Part shown: one piece after another, positions 27,408 to 36,572 of the stretch
Layout: every line of letters starts with the position of its first letter
Numbering within the stretch: position 1 is the stretch's first letter
From: Desulfobulbus sp.
GTDB taxonomy: Bacteria > Desulfobacterota > Desulfobulbia > Desulfobulbales > Desulfobulbaceae
NCBI GenBank assembly: GCA_009780825.1
Contig: WQZH01000004.1
Span: forward strand, 1 to 64,000
Direction: 5' to 3'
DNA length: 64,000 bases
Position numbers and translations under genes: made by a program
The notes under the pieces: model-generated
Told to the model about the DNA's origin: nothing
Database searches by the model: none
The model's input: only the letters and a program-made list of their open reading frames with translations

Positions 27408-28037
27408 ATGCTCAAACTTGTCGTTTTCGATTGCGATGGCGTCATGTTCAGTTCCCGGGAAGCGAACCGGCACTACTACAACGATCTCCTCGCTGCTTTC
27501 TCCTGCCCGCCGATGAACGAAGAAGAACTGGACTACGTTCATATCCACAACACGTACAACTCGATCGCCCATATCTTCCGCAATCACACCCACATCACCC
27601 CAGAATCGATCGAAGCCCACCGCCGTCATCTCGACTACGCGCCCTACCTGCGTTTCATGACCATGGAGCCCGATCTGCTCCGCTTTCTCGAACTCATCAA
27701 GCCTTCGTATCGAACCGCTATTTCAACAAACCGCACCGACACGATGGAGATCATCCTCGACACCTTTGCCCTGCGGCCATGGTTCGATATGGTGGTGACC
27801 GCCCTCAACGCCCCTCGACCCAAGCCGGCCCCGGATGGACTGCTCATGATTTTGGACCACTTGCGTATCCGCCCGCATGAGGCCATTTACATCGGCGATT
27901 CAGCGATCGATCAGGAACATTGCTCTGGAGCAAGGGTCGACCTGATCGCCTTCAGGAACAAAACGCTGGACGCCCGCTATCATGTGGACAACTTCATGAG
28001 TATTGCTGCGCTGCCGCCTTTGCAACCCAACGGTTAG
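27408..28037 (+). CDS. HAD-superfamily hydrolase (phosphoglycolate-phosphatase-like)
   Basis: 209 residues. HAD motif I is FDCDGVMF (D8 and D10), motif II is STNRT, motif III is the Lys in PRPKPAPDG, and motif IV is GDSAIDQ. Substrate unknown; Gph-type phosphatases are the closest style. A GTG at 27378 overlaps the HD stop (GTGA) and could be the real, coupled start, adding ten residues. Its stop codon overlaps the stop of the DUF4388 gene on the other strand. Confidence 0.85.
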   Translation: MLKLVVFDCDGVMFSSREANRHYYNDLLAAFSCPPMNEEELDYVHIHNTYNSIAHIFRNHTHITPESIEAHRRHLDYAPYLRFMTMEPDLLRFLELIKPSYRTAISTNRTDTMEIILDTFALRPWFDMVVTALNAPRPKPAPDGLLMILDHLRIRPHEAIYIGDSAIDQEHCSGARVDLIAFRNKTLDARYHVDNFMSIAALPPLQPNG

Positions 28038-28687
28038 GCAATGGCAGAACGCGGGGATTCACCCTCATCGAGCCTGCGGAGGCCTTCCATGATAATCATC
28101 ATAAAATCGCCGAGTTCCCGGGTGTTCATCAATGCATCCTGCAAACCGGGGATAAAGCGGAAGGAGCCTTCTTTCTGGGCCAGTATGGCGTAAATCGCTT
28201 CCTGATTATCGAAATCCCCATAGCGGGCCGCCAGCAGTCCTCCTTCCCGGAAGGTGACCCGCGCCGGGCCATTTTCGAATTCAAGGATGAGTCTGCCGGT
28301 CTTCTGATGCATGTGGAAAACCTGCAGCAATTCAGCCGTGGCGATGACGTCGAGCCGCCCACTGACCATCGACTGTATGTCCTCTGGAGGAGGAGCAGGA
28401 TTTTTACTCACGGTGCTTGTAACCGATTTGTCCGTCAACTGAAATTTGACCAAACCTGTACATCCCCCGCAGGTAAAGACCATGTCGCGTTGTTCGGCAA
28501 AGCCTGTGGATGCATACGGCATGAGGGTGAAAAGAAGCCCGGTGAGTTCGCGCACCAGGATGAGGCAGGACGAATGGTTCAGCGGCAACTCGACCGCTTT
28601 GTCTGTTAAAAGAAAACGCTCTTCCCGAACATAGAAGGGGCAGTTCCTGACATGGGTGATTTCAAATGCGGCTTGAAAGGACGTCAT
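28034..28687 (-). CDS. DUF4388-domain protein
   Basis: About 217 residues. The C-terminal half (from SGRLDVIATAELLQVF to SFRFIPG) is a DUF4388/PATAN-type domain, found in deltaproteobacterial signalling proteins, with the characteristic GRLILEFENGPARVTFREG hairpin. The N-terminal half has Cys residues (NCPFY and FTCGGCTG) and resembles nothing I can name. ATG 28687 is one of several in-frame starts (28738, 28699) and none has a good ribosome-binding site, so the N-terminus is uncertain. It is convergent with the HAD gene, with the stop codons overlapping. Confidence 0.7.
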   Translation of the reverse strand: MTSFQAAFEITHVRNCPFYVREERFLLTDKAVELPLNHSSCLILVRELTGLLFTLMPYASTGFAEQRDMVFTCGGCTGLVKFQLTDKSVTSTVSKNPAPPPEDIQSMVSGRLDVIATAELLQVFHMHQKTGRLILEFENGPARVTFREGGLLAARYGDFDNQEAIYAILAQKEGSFRFIPGLQDALMNTRELGDFMMIIMEGLRRLDEGESPRSAIA

Positions 28688-28867
28688 TGATCTCGGCATG
28701 TTTGAGGTTGTGTGGTGTGATAAAAAGTGTACACGCAAATGGTTTCATGCTCAAAGGAATCTTCGTCGGTACCCAGTATCTCGACTTTTTCGTCTTCCGC
28801 GCAAAGCTCGCTTGTTTCCCCCCACGTAATGCTTTACAATTTCCACAAATAATGTCATCCGTTGATG

Positions 28868-28873
28868 TATAAT
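28868..28873 (+). promoter_or_regulatory. -10 box upstream of the E2-like gene
   Basis: A perfect TATAAT lies 78 bp before the start codon, in an AT-rich stretch. No good -35 is found at 16-18 bp, so an activator or alternative architecture would be needed. Confidence 0.35.
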
Positions 28874-28951
28874 CGGTATTTCTTTTCCCCTCTACCGGTG
28901 AAGCTGCCCGGCAACCGGCATTGCACCAGATCAAGATCACAGGTTATTTTT

Positions 28952-31408
28952 ATGGCCACGGGCTCACAGCAGATAGCTGATGATTACGAGCGACTCAAGG
29001 AACTGCTTGCGTCGTATCCCAATATTTCAATCATCAAAACCGAAGGCCAGCCACCCAACAGCTACGAGATTGAATATAACCTGCGCGGATATATCAAGAA
29101 GGACGACCGTACCATCGATATCGGGTACACCCACCGGGTGCGACTCAGCCTCCCCTTCGGCTATCCTCATTTCGCTCCGACCGCCAAACCCCTGACCCCT
29201 ATTTTCCATCCCGATTTCGATCCTGCCGCCATTCGCCTGGCCGACCGCTGGCAGCAAAATCCCTCGTTACCCGAGTTAGTGCTGCATATCGGCGAGATGA
29301 TCTGCGCAATCGTCTACAATCTTGAGGACCCATTCAATCAAGAGGCTGCCGAATGGTATGTACGCCAACAGGCTCAGCTTCCCCTCGACACGATCAGTGT
29401 TGCCGATATCGAAATCAGTGTGGTCGATATCGAACCAAGCAAGCCCAATGTGGTCGATATCAAACCAATAGAACCAGTAGCACTGATCGAACCAACGGAT
29501 ACGACTCCCGGTCCTCTGGATACCGACGCCTTTACCGCCCTGCGCCTGGAACGCGATGATCTTCCTGATTCTCACCAGCAGAGCGACGGCGCTGTCATTC
29601 AACATATCCGCGATCTTGTCGACGCTAACAAAATCTTTGCCGCCAACAAGATACTGTCTGAGTTGCCCGAGGGCATCTCCTTTCCCGATCGGGAGGAGCT
29701 GCAACTGCATATCGGCAAGATTCTCCGCAAAACCGATCAATTATTCAAATTGATAGAACAACTCGAGTCGATGTCCAAGTTTGACGGGGCTATGGAGGTA
29801 ATGGACAATCTCCAGACGATTGCCGTCGATGTACCAGGTGTCGAGGCGCTCAAAGCCAGAATTCAGCAGGCAATGCAGGTGGCGCGGTCTGCAGCCGCAT
29901 CTCGCAAATCCAGCAAGCGGGCGACGGACGTGCAGGCATCTTCGCCACCTTCGCCCCTCATCAAATTGAGCGGCAAATCGCTTGCCCGGTCCGGTACTGT
30001 TTTTTTCAAACCCATCTCAGCAGCCATTCTGATGCTGGCGGTCGCGATCCTGAGCATCTCTCTGTACTTCAAGGATGAAAACACCCTCAGCCGATCACAG
30101 GTCAATGTGCTGCAAGGACAGCTGCTCATCGAAAAGAAACAGTTCGATCAAGCGGTGAAAACTCTGGAAGAAGCAAGGGCCATGCTATCCGATCTGACCA
30201 TCCTTCGTTTCCGCAAGGGTCGCCAGGAACAAAGCATCGACGCGCTACTCTCCTCCACCGACCTGCAGGAGGGCTTGCAAGGGCGAGTGCTGTACCAGGG
30301 ACAGTATGTTTCGGCCAGCGATGCCGCTGCCCAGGAAAAATTGGCGGTGTTGACCGACCAGGCGCAATCTCTTGCTGGGCAGAACAAAATCGCCGAGGCG
30401 CTCAGCCTCTATCGTCAGGCTTTGCAATTTGCGACCAATCGTCATCTGGAAAAACAGCAAACAGCGATCAATGAAACCATCCAATCGCTGGAATTGCGCC
30501 AAACTCTTGCCGCTGCCGAAAAGGCCGAGCAGGAGAACAACTGGAGCGAGGCGGCTGAAGCCTATCGAAAGGCACTGACTCTTTCTGACACCATGATGAA
30601 TCTGGGGACGACGAGCGACATCACCAGCCGGATGACGGCTGCCACCTTCCGCTACGAGCTCGATCAATCCAAAAAGTCCTTCACGCAGTCACAGTGGCGA
30701 GAAACAATCAAATACCTCGAACAGGCGCAACGGGCCATCAACATCAATCCCAACGTGGTGAGCGAAAAAGAGCGCCAGGATTTGCACCAGCTTTTAATCA
30801 ATGCCCGTTTATATCTCACGCTGTCCACTGCCCGGGAAGCATTTCAGCAAAAAAATTGGCAGCAGGCCATAGAGGAATATCAAAACGCCTTGGACTTATT
30901 GACCCGCGAGCCGGAGACCGCAGCAAATGTCCGAGGGGAGTCTCTGGGAAAAATTAAAAAGACCCTGCTGATGGTCAAAATTGCCCAGATTCAAGATCAA
31001 ATCGTCGAGAATGAAAGCAAGGGAGACAAAGGAGACCCGGCCACGATTCTCGCTCGCTACAAGGAGATTCAGAAGCTCATCGCTGAGAGCGAAGACCAAA
31101 ACGACCCCGCAGTCAAAGATGTCTCGCAAAAAATCGCCGATAAGATAGATAAACAGCAGGACTTACTCCTCCAGCGCGAAAAGATTGCCTGGTTGGAGGG
31201 ACATTTTGACGAAATCTTCCGCGCCAATTACCCAACCTTCAAAAACTCCAAACTGACGCAGCCCAAAGCCGTGTTCCTGAAAAAAATCAGCGGGCGAATA
31301 ATCTTTACCCTCAGCTGCCTGGAACAGAGTCAGGGGAGTGCATCAAAGCTGGAATTAAATTACCAATTCGACCTCGCCAGCGGCAAGTGGTCGCTGTACG
31401 GCAATTAA
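28952..31408 (+). CDS. Membrane protein with ubiquitin-E2-like N-terminus and TPR-like periplasmic part
   Basis: 818 residues; I do not know this architecture as a named family. Residues 9-140 look like a ubiquitin-conjugating (E2/UEV/RWD) fold. They have a beta-strand run with YTHRVRLSLPFGYP, then APTAKPLTPIFHPDF (like the E2 HPN region), IRLADRW, and NLEDPFNQEAAEWY (like the E2 segment around DPLN-EAA). The residue matching the E2 catalytic Cys is R95, so no thioester chemistry is expected. Residues 148-185 are a linker with three V-x-D-I units. 220-310 is helical. 351-373 is one membrane helix with basic residues before it, so the N-terminus should be cytoplasmic. 380-730 is TPR-like and helical, and about 735-818 is a small beta-rich end. 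ATG 28952 was chosen as the start just ahead of the fold. It stands alone, divergent from the DUF4388 gene. Confidence 0.7.
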   Translation: MATGSQQIADDYERLKELLASYPNISIIKTEGQPPNSYEIEYNLRGYIKKDDRTIDIGYTHRVRLSLPFGYPHFAPTAKPLTPIFHPDFDPAAIRLADRWQQNPSLPELVLHIGEMICAIVYNLEDPFNQEAAEWYVRQQAQLPLDTISVADIEISVVDIEPSKPNVVDIKPIEPVALIEPTDTTPGPLDTDAFTALRLERDDLPDSHQQSDGAVIQHIRDLVDANKIFAANKILSELPEGISFPDREELQLHIGKILRKTDQLFKLIEQLESMSKFDGAMEVMDNLQTIAVDVPGVEALKARIQQAMQVARSAAASRKSSKRATDVQASSPPSPLIKLSGKSLARSGTVFFKPISAAILMLAVAILSISLYFKDENTLSRSQVNVLQGQLLIEKKQFDQAVKTLEEARAMLSDLTILRFRKGRQEQSIDALLSSTDLQEGLQGRVLYQGQYVSASDAAAQEKLAVLTDQAQSLAGQNKIAEALSLYRQALQFATNRHLEKQQTAINETIQSLELRQTLAAAEKAEQENNWSEAAEAYRKALTLSDTMMNLGTTSDITSRMTAATFRYELDQSKKSFTQSQWRETIKYLEQAQRAININPNVVSEKERQDLHQLLINARLYLTLSTAREAFQQKNWQQAIEEYQNALDLLTREPETAANVRGESLGKIKKTLLMVKIAQIQDQIVENESKGDKGDPATILARYKEIQKLIAESEDQNDPAVKDVSQKIADKIDKQQDLLLQREKIAWLEGHFDEIFRANYPTFKNSKLTQPKAVFLKKISGRIIFTLSCLEQSQGSASKLELNYQFDLASGKWSLYGN

Positions 31409-31434
31409 AAGCGTACCTGCAACCGAACATCTTA

Positions 31435-31462
31435 AGGGGCCTGGTTCACTTGAACTGCCCCT
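31435..31462. terminator. Possible bidirectional terminator between convergent genes
   Basis: AGGGGC (31435-31440) pairs with GCCCCT (31457-31462), with an inner stem formed by GTTCA and TGAAC. It sits between the E2-like gene and convergent kdsD. No T tract, so only a weak call. Confidence 0.35.
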
Positions 31463-31541
31463 CAACAGGCTGACTGCCACGGAGATCGAACTCAACGGAA
31501 CTCTCGCAAGTTACGTAGAGGTTCCACTCGACCGTTCTGCG

Positions 31542-32513
31542 TTAGATCAGAAATCTGAATTCTCCTTTGCCTAACAGGTCATGGAGGTGCAGGATGCCCT
31601 CCATATATCCACCTTCGTTGACCACCGCAAGCACCGTTATTTCGTGCCGCTGCATGATGCTCAAAGCATCGGCGGCCATCAGCGCACTGGAGATGGCCAC
31701 GGGATTGGGTTTCATTGCCTCCTGCAATGCCATTTCCCGGATGTTTTTCCCCGCCGACAGTATCCGGCGAATGTCGCCATCGGTGATGATGCCAAGTAGC
31801 TTCTTTTTGTCATTACAAATAAATACCGCGCCTAAATTCTTCTGATTCAGCTCACTGACAGCATCCACCAAGGTGGAAGCGCTACCAATAATCGGCACAT
31901 CCTCCCCGGTCAACATCACTTTGCGAACTGCGATTTTCAGCCGCTCGCCCAGACTCCCTCCCGGATGATTCCGCCTGAAATCTTCAGCCCGAAACTGTTT
32001 CCGGTTCAACAAGGCCAGGGCCAGGGCATCACCCAAGGCCAATGTGGCCGTCGTTGAGGTTGTGGGAGCAAGTCCCAATGGGCAGGCTTCGCGGGGGACA
32101 GCAATATTGAGGGTGATCACCGCATGCTGCGCCAGATTCGATTGGGCATGCCCACACATGGCAATGATCGGAACGTTTCGCTCCTTCAGGCTGCCCAACA
32201 ATCCATTCAATTCTGCGGTTTCACCTGAATAGGATATGGCCAGCACCACGTCAGTCGATGCCACCATGCCCAGGTCGCCATGCAGGGCTTCGACGGGATG
32301 CAGAAAAACAGAGGAAGTCCCTGTGGAATTGAGCGTTGCCGAAATTTTTTGCCCAACCAGACCTGACTTGCCGATCCCGGTCACCACGAGACGACTTGGA
32401 CAAGCCATGATAAGTTCGACCGCCTGTTCAAATTCCTCGCCAAGATTGTCACGCACCGCAAGAATGCCTGCAGACTCGATCGATAACACTTCTTTCGCCA
32501 AATCGATACTCAC
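31542..32513 (-). CDS. kdsD: Arabinose-5-phosphate isomerase
   Basis: 323 residues. An SIS domain (about 30-165) with TGIGKSGLVGQKISATLNSTGT and HGDLGM, then two CBS domains (about 200-320). The enzyme interconverts ribulose 5-phosphate and arabinose 5-phosphate for Kdo and lipopolysaccharide synthesis. KpsF is the capsule paralogue; nothing nearby argues for capsule genes. Other Kdo genes are not in the window. Confidence 0.92.
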   Translation of the reverse strand: MSIDLAKEVLSIESAGILAVRDNLGEEFEQAVELIMACPSRLVVTGIGKSGLVGQKISATLNSTGTSSVFLHPVEALHGDLGMVASTDVVLAISYSGETAELNGLLGSLKERNVPIIAMCGHAQSNLAQHAVITLNIAVPREACPLGLAPTTSTTATLALGDALALALLNRKQFRAEDFRRNHPGGSLGERLKIAVRKVMLTGEDVPIIGSASTLVDAVSELNQKNLGAVFICNDKKKLLGIITDGDIRRILSAGKNIREMALQEAMKPNPVAISSALMAADALSIMQRHEITVLAVVNEGGYMEGILHLHDLLGKGEFRFLI

Positions 32514-32900
32514 ACCGCTTCCTCCAACCCAACGACCTCTCGTCCTTTACTTTAACTCGCTATTATCCAATCCAGCGGCTTGCTGCCATCGTGGGCTGGG
32601 CCGCACGAGGCAAACCTCCGTTCCAGGCCGCTGGCCGCTTGCGTTCCTGTCTTCGGTGAGGTTTTCTCAGATCTGCATCGAGTAGCCATGGGGCGTTTTG
32701 TCACTCCCGATTCCCACCGCCTGCCGGCGCATTCGTCGTACCGAAATCGGCAGATGCCGTCTCCACAAGGTGGTAGACCAATACATATAGATCTCGTTTT
32801 CTCATGGCAAGAATATCTCATGACCCAACTGCTGATACCGCACCTGAATCTTTGCACAGCCAAGGAGTTTCATCTGGGCAATTTCCAAGACTCTTGAGGA
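32514..32900. other. 387-bp gap between birA and kdsD
   Basis: No gene is supported. A 103-codon minus frame (32552-32863) has no ribosome-binding site, no family resemblance and a composition unlike its neighbours. I checked by eye for tmRNA, RNase P RNA, SRP RNA and tRNA signatures and saw none. The kdsD promoter should be in the right-hand part, though it was not found. Confidence 0.5.
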
Positions 32901-33641
32901 TCATGTCGTGCGGAGGCGAAGTTGCCCGCCAATCACCTGATGCTCAATACCGCTTTCCTCGTGGATCTTGTACGCACCTTGGCCGGTGATGCCATGCCCT
33001 GTGCCCACCACGCTCTGGTTGTCGCGCATGTAAACGACGGGACGGCCGAAAAGCAGATCGGCCTGCTGCCACTCAGCCAGCAGACCGGATCGGTCATGCT
33101 CAAGGCGAGCCACCTGTTCGGCAATGGCGCTGACCAGACTGGCCAACAAGCCATCCAACGCAATCGGAATGTGCAGATGATCAAAAAGCGTGGTGACCAC
33201 AGGTTGAATCTCAGCGGCGAAATCATGAGTTATGTTGTTGACATTCATGCCGACACCGATGATGACAGTCGCTGTCGAACCGCCCGGATGTGGTTTGATG
33301 ACATTTTCACAGAGAATTCCAGCGAGTTTCTTGTCGCCGAGATAGATGTCATTGGGCCATTTGATTAGGGGGAAAAAGCCATACTGGCTTTTGAGCACCC
33401 GCAGGCAGGCAAGCCCTGTTGCCAAGGTGATCAGAGGAAGATGTTCAAACGGTAATGCCGGTTCGAGTATCAGGGAAAAATACAAACCACCTTTGGGTGA
33501 ATCAAAAACACGCTCGTATTGTCCCCTGCCAGCCGATTGCGTGTCGGACCACACGATGGTTCCGCTTGGTGCTGCATCTTCCGTGACCAAGTCCTTGGCG
33601 ACTCGATTAGTGGAGTCAATGTGGTCATATCGCACAATCAT
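32901..33641 (-). CDS. birA: Biotin--[acetyl-CoA-carboxylase] ligase
   Basis: 246 residues, catalytic-only type without the N-terminal DNA-binding domain of E. coli BirA, so it should not act as a repressor. The biotin/ATP-binding loop is SAGRGQYERVF, and the catalytic stretch is KWPNDIYLGDKKLAGILCE with the active Lys. The small C-terminal SH3-like domain is present. It follows dsrD on the minus strand, separated by a terminator. Confidence 0.92.
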   Translation of the reverse strand: MIVRYDHIDSTNRVAKDLVTEDAAPSGTIVWSDTQSAGRGQYERVFDSPKGGLYFSLILEPALPFEHLPLITLATGLACLRVLKSQYGFFPLIKWPNDIYLGDKKLAGILCENVIKPHPGGSTATVIIGVGMNVNNITHDFAAEIQPVVTTLFDHLHIPIALDGLLASLVSAIAEQVARLEHDRSGLLAEWQQADLLFGRPVVYMRDNQSVVGTGHGITGQGAYKIHEESGIEHQVIGGQLRLRTT

Positions 33642-33684
33642 GCGGCGGAAATGGCTGTCAGTGGCGGGTAAAATGGTATGTGAC

Positions 33685-33725
33685 CAAAAAAGAAAAGCAG
33701 AGATTCCCTAAGGGAACCCCTGCTT
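33685..33725 (-). terminator. Rho-independent terminator after dsrD
   Basis: A long hairpin (33695-33725) built of AAGCAG/CTGCTT and an inner TTCCC-TAA-GGGAA, with G-T pairs between, is followed on the minus strand by TTCTTTTTT (33693-33685). It ends the dsr transcript and separates it from birA. Confidence 0.85.
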
Positions 33726-33748
33726 ACTCATCTTTGTCCTAACGGTGA

Positions 33749-33979
33749 TTACTTCTCTTCGTTCTGAATGCGGTCAGGGCGGGCATACATGGTGGTCGAT
33801 CCCGATGACCAGAACATCAATTCACCTTCGGTGACCAATGCATTGGCGATTTTTTTGATGTCTCTCGGCTTGGTATCCGGATCACATTCATAAAAATCTT
33901 TAATATAAAGCTGTGGCTTGGGTGCCTTTTTGGCTTTTTCTATAATGGCTTTCTTCAGCTCTTCTACGCTCAGTGCCAT
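33749..33979 (-). CDS. dsrD: DsrD
   Basis: 76 residues, a typical size. DsrD is a small winged-helix-like protein encoded next to dsrAB in sulfate reducers; it stimulates sulfite reduction by DsrAB with DsrC. The sequence is recognisable from YIKDFYECDPDTKPRDIKK and the C-terminal MFWSSGSTTMYAR. It lies 80 bp after dsrB with a terminator-like hairpin in between. Presence of dsrD points to reductive rather than oxidative use of the pathway. Confidence 0.95.
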   Translation of the reverse strand: MALSVEELKKAIIEKAKKAPKPQLYIKDFYECDPDTKPRDIKKIANALVTEGELMFWSSGSTTMYARPDRIQNEEK

Positions 33980-34008
33980 AATGCGCTCCTCGTGATGTGT
34001 GAAAACAC

Positions 34009-34046
34009 AAAAAATGATCGGCTCTGTCTTCTCCAGAGCCGATCAT
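34009..34046 (-). terminator. Terminator-like hairpin between dsrB and dsrD
   Basis: A perfect 13-bp stem (34014-34026 with 34034-34046; ATGATCGGCTCTG) with a 7-base loop, followed on the minus strand by a run of T (34014-34009). It begins 14 bp after the dsrB stop, so it should terminate most transcripts before dsrD, or protect the dsrAB mRNA 3' end. Confidence 0.85.
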
Positions 34047-34059
34047 CGGTTATTTGCTC

Positions 34060-35205
34060 TTACTTGGTGTACGCGGCAGTATGACTTGTGAACTTAAATT
34101 GAGTAGTGGTCCGCCAGGTGTCGTATGCCAACCGATAGTCGTCGATGGATTTCTCGGTGAACGGCAACCCGGTTTTCTCGAAGAACTTCTCCCAACCAAT
34201 CCGTTCAGCCCACTCACCCAAGCGCTCATATTTCTTCGCATCTTTGGCATAGGCTTCCAAAATCTGACGAACACAGGCGACTGTCTCAGGCCAGCGCGGG
34301 GTGGTGTTCGGCAAAAACGGCACAACCAGCTTGGAGAATTTCGGTGTTGACTTGGAGTTGGAAACCTTACCGCCAACAAGAATGGCGATACCGTCACCTT
34401 CCGGATCAGCCAACGGCATAGCCGGGCACATGGTATAACAGTTACCGCAGAACATACAGCGCTCGGCGTTTACCTTGACCGATTTCACTTCCTCACCGGC
34501 GGAGTTGGTCGCCTTAGCAGGCTTGACCGCGCCAAGCGGACAGGAGGCAATGGCCAGCGGAATCTCGCAAACGCCGGTGATCCGATCGTTATCGATCATC
34601 GGCGGCTTACGATGGATACCGAGGATGGCGATGTCGGAAGCGTGAACAGCGCCACACATATTCAAACAGCAAGCCAAAGCGATGCGCACTTGAGCGGGCA
34701 ATGACATGGAGCCGAAATACTCGAACAGATCATCCATGACCGCCTTGACCGGGCCGGATGCGTCGGTTGCGGGCGTATGGCAATGAATCCAGCCTTGGGT
34801 ATGGACAATGTTGGTCACGCAGGCACCGGTGCCGCCGATCGGCAAAATATCCTTATAGCCCTGCTGCAGGCCAGCCTTGAGCGCGTCCAGTTTCTCTTTG
34901 CTGTCAACCATGAACTCTACGTTATTCCGGGTGGTGAAGCGAAGATAGCCGCCGCAGTATTTATCAGCGATGTCACAGTACACACGGATACGGCTGACGG
35001 TCAACAAACGGGCAGAGCCGCAACGAACCGTATACACTTTGGCTCCAGATTCGGAAACATGTACCAGAATGCCGGGCTCAAGGATCTCGTGATAGAGCCA
35101 TTTGCCTTTGTTCTCTTTGATGACTGGCGGCAGGAAATCTCCATAGTACCGCGGCCCCAAGTCGGTAATCCGACCTTCCATAGGATTCTTCGGATCGTAA
35201 CCCAT
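34060..35205 (-). CDS. dsrB: Dissimilatory sulfite reductase, beta subunit
   Basis: 381 residues, full length. It binds the catalytic sirohaem-[4Fe-4S] of the DsrA2B2 enzyme that reduces sulfite with DsrC in the cytoplasm. Cys for the coupled cluster include C142 and those in LACCLNMCG (C179, C180, C184). The inserted ferredoxin domain carries C250-x2-C253-x2-C256-x3-C260 plus C222 (ASCPLG). It follows dsrA by 51 bp. Confidence 0.97.
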   Translation of the reverse strand: MGYDPKNPMEGRITDLGPRYYGDFLPPVIKENKGKWLYHEILEPGILVHVSESGAKVYTVRCGSARLLTVSRIRVYCDIADKYCGGYLRFTTRNNVEFMVDSKEKLDALKAGLQQGYKDILPIGGTGACVTNIVHTQGWIHCHTPATDASGPVKAVMDDLFEYFGSMSLPAQVRIALACCLNMCGAVHASDIAILGIHRKPPMIDNDRITGVCEIPLAIASCPLGAVKPAKATNSAGEEVKSVKVNAERCMFCGNCYTMCPAMPLADPEGDGIAILVGGKVSNSKSTPKFSKLVVPFLPNTTPRWPETVACVRQILEAYAKDAKKYERLGEWAERIGWEKFFEKTGLPFTEKSIDDYRLAYDTWRTTTQFKFTSHTAAYTK

Positions 35206-35256
35206 TATATCATCTCCTTATAAAGTAGTTCCGTCAGGTTCTATCGATAACGATTA

Positions 35257-36543
35257 TCAGGCTGCGTGACGCCTTCTGAACTCGGCGACATCACGCTCCC
35301 AGCCACCAGGCACTTCTTCTTCTCTCCAGAAGACGTACGGGTTGGAGCGCGGCTCTTTGACATGCTGCGGCAAAGGTTCGATTTCCATAACGCTGAGGAA
35401 GGTCGGCAGACCGACGCGCTGCATGGTCTCACCCACACGCTCGCGGTTCTTGCCCACTTCCATCCACCAATCCCAAATCTTCTCGATCATGTCAACGATA
35501 TCCTGGTAATCATCCTCAGCGTTCACTTCGATGAACGGGATGACCAAGGTGGCGAACTGGGCGCCATCAAGAATCGGGGCCTTGGCGCCGATGCAGATGG
35601 AGGCGCCTTGCTGCAGGCCAGGACGCAACGCGCGTGGCATAACGTTGATGCAGTGCATGCAACGGGTGCACTCAGCGTTGTCGATCTTCAACTCATTGCC
35701 TTCCATCCACATGCAATTGGTGGGGCACAGCTTGATCACTTCTTTCTGAATATCGAATTTACCCCAGTCGCGGCCCTTATGGGCACCAGCGTTAGACGGA
35801 TACTCCGGATCATTGGCGATGTATTTCTGCACAGCGGCCTGGTCGATGCGGATATCGTCCTTCCAGGTGCCGATGACGGCAAAGTCGGAACGGGCGATAG
35901 CGGCAACGCAGTCGTTGGGGCAGGCAGAAAATTTGAATTTAAACTTGTACGGGAATGCCGGGCGATGGATTTCATCCTGGTAGCGCTGCGTCAAGCTGTT
36001 GCAGAGTTCCTGCGCATCGTAACAGGCCCACTCGCAACGGGAGTTGCCAAGACAGGAGGAAGGGGTCCGCAGGTTGGAGCCGGAACCGCCAAGGTCTTGT
36101 TTCAAGTCATGGGTCAGATCCCAAAACAGAGGCTCAAGATTCTCTGTCCTCGTGCCGAGGAAGATCATATCGCCGGTGGAACCATGCATGTTGGTGACAC
36201 CGGAACCGTATTTTTCCCACAGATTCATCAACGCGCGGAGGTTCTCAGTGGTGTAATAGAGACCCGATGGCTGAGCGATACGAACGGTGTGAAAGTGCTC
36301 TACCCCGGGAAACTGGGTAGGCACATCAGAATAACGGCCAACAATACCGCCGCCATACCCAAAAACACCAACGATACCGCCATGCTTCCAATGGGTGATC
36401 CGATCTCTGTATGAAAGCTCAAGCTGCCCAAGGATATCCCAGCACTCTGGCTTGGTTTCCGCCTGCTGCTTGAGGTCAGTGACGAAACTCGGCCATGGAC
36501 CTTTTTCCAGTTCGTCCAATAGAGGCGTTTTATGCTTTGCCAT
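35257..36543 (-). CDS. dsrA: Dissimilatory sulfite reductase, alpha subunit
   Basis: 428 residues, full length. Cluster ligands follow the C-x5-C and C-x3-C pattern: C164-x5-C170 (CLGNSRC) and C208-x3-C212 (CPNDC). The ferredoxin domain has C277, C292, C295 and C298. This is the key marker gene of sulfate and sulfite reducers. AGGAGGAACACTG gives a very strong ribosome-binding site, and a near-consensus promoter lies 120-150 bp upstream, as expected for an abundant enzyme. Confidence 0.98.
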   Translation of the reverse strand: MAKHKTPLLDELEKGPWPSFVTDLKQQAETKPECWDILGQLELSYRDRITHWKHGGIVGVFGYGGGIVGRYSDVPTQFPGVEHFHTVRIAQPSGLYYTTENLRALMNLWEKYGSGVTNMHGSTGDMIFLGTRTENLEPLFWDLTHDLKQDLGGSGSNLRTPSSCLGNSRCEWACYDAQELCNSLTQRYQDEIHRPAFPYKFKFKFSACPNDCVAAIARSDFAVIGTWKDDIRIDQAAVQKYIANDPEYPSNAGAHKGRDWGKFDIQKEVIKLCPTNCMWMEGNELKIDNAECTRCMHCINVMPRALRPGLQQGASICIGAKAPILDGAQFATLVIPFIEVNAEDDYQDIVDMIEKIWDWWMEVGKNRERVGETMQRVGLPTFLSVMEIEPLPQHVKEPRSNPYVFWREEEVPGGWERDVAEFRRRHAA

Positions 36544-36572
36544 CAGTGTTCCTCCTAGAGATTATGTGGTTT

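Noticed and set aside
32514..32900. tmRNA, RNase P RNA or SRP RNA
   Set aside because: None of the conserved core sequences of these RNAs could be found by eye on either strand.
35266..36414. 382-codon plus-strand open frame
   Set aside because: Antisense to dsrA; no independent support.
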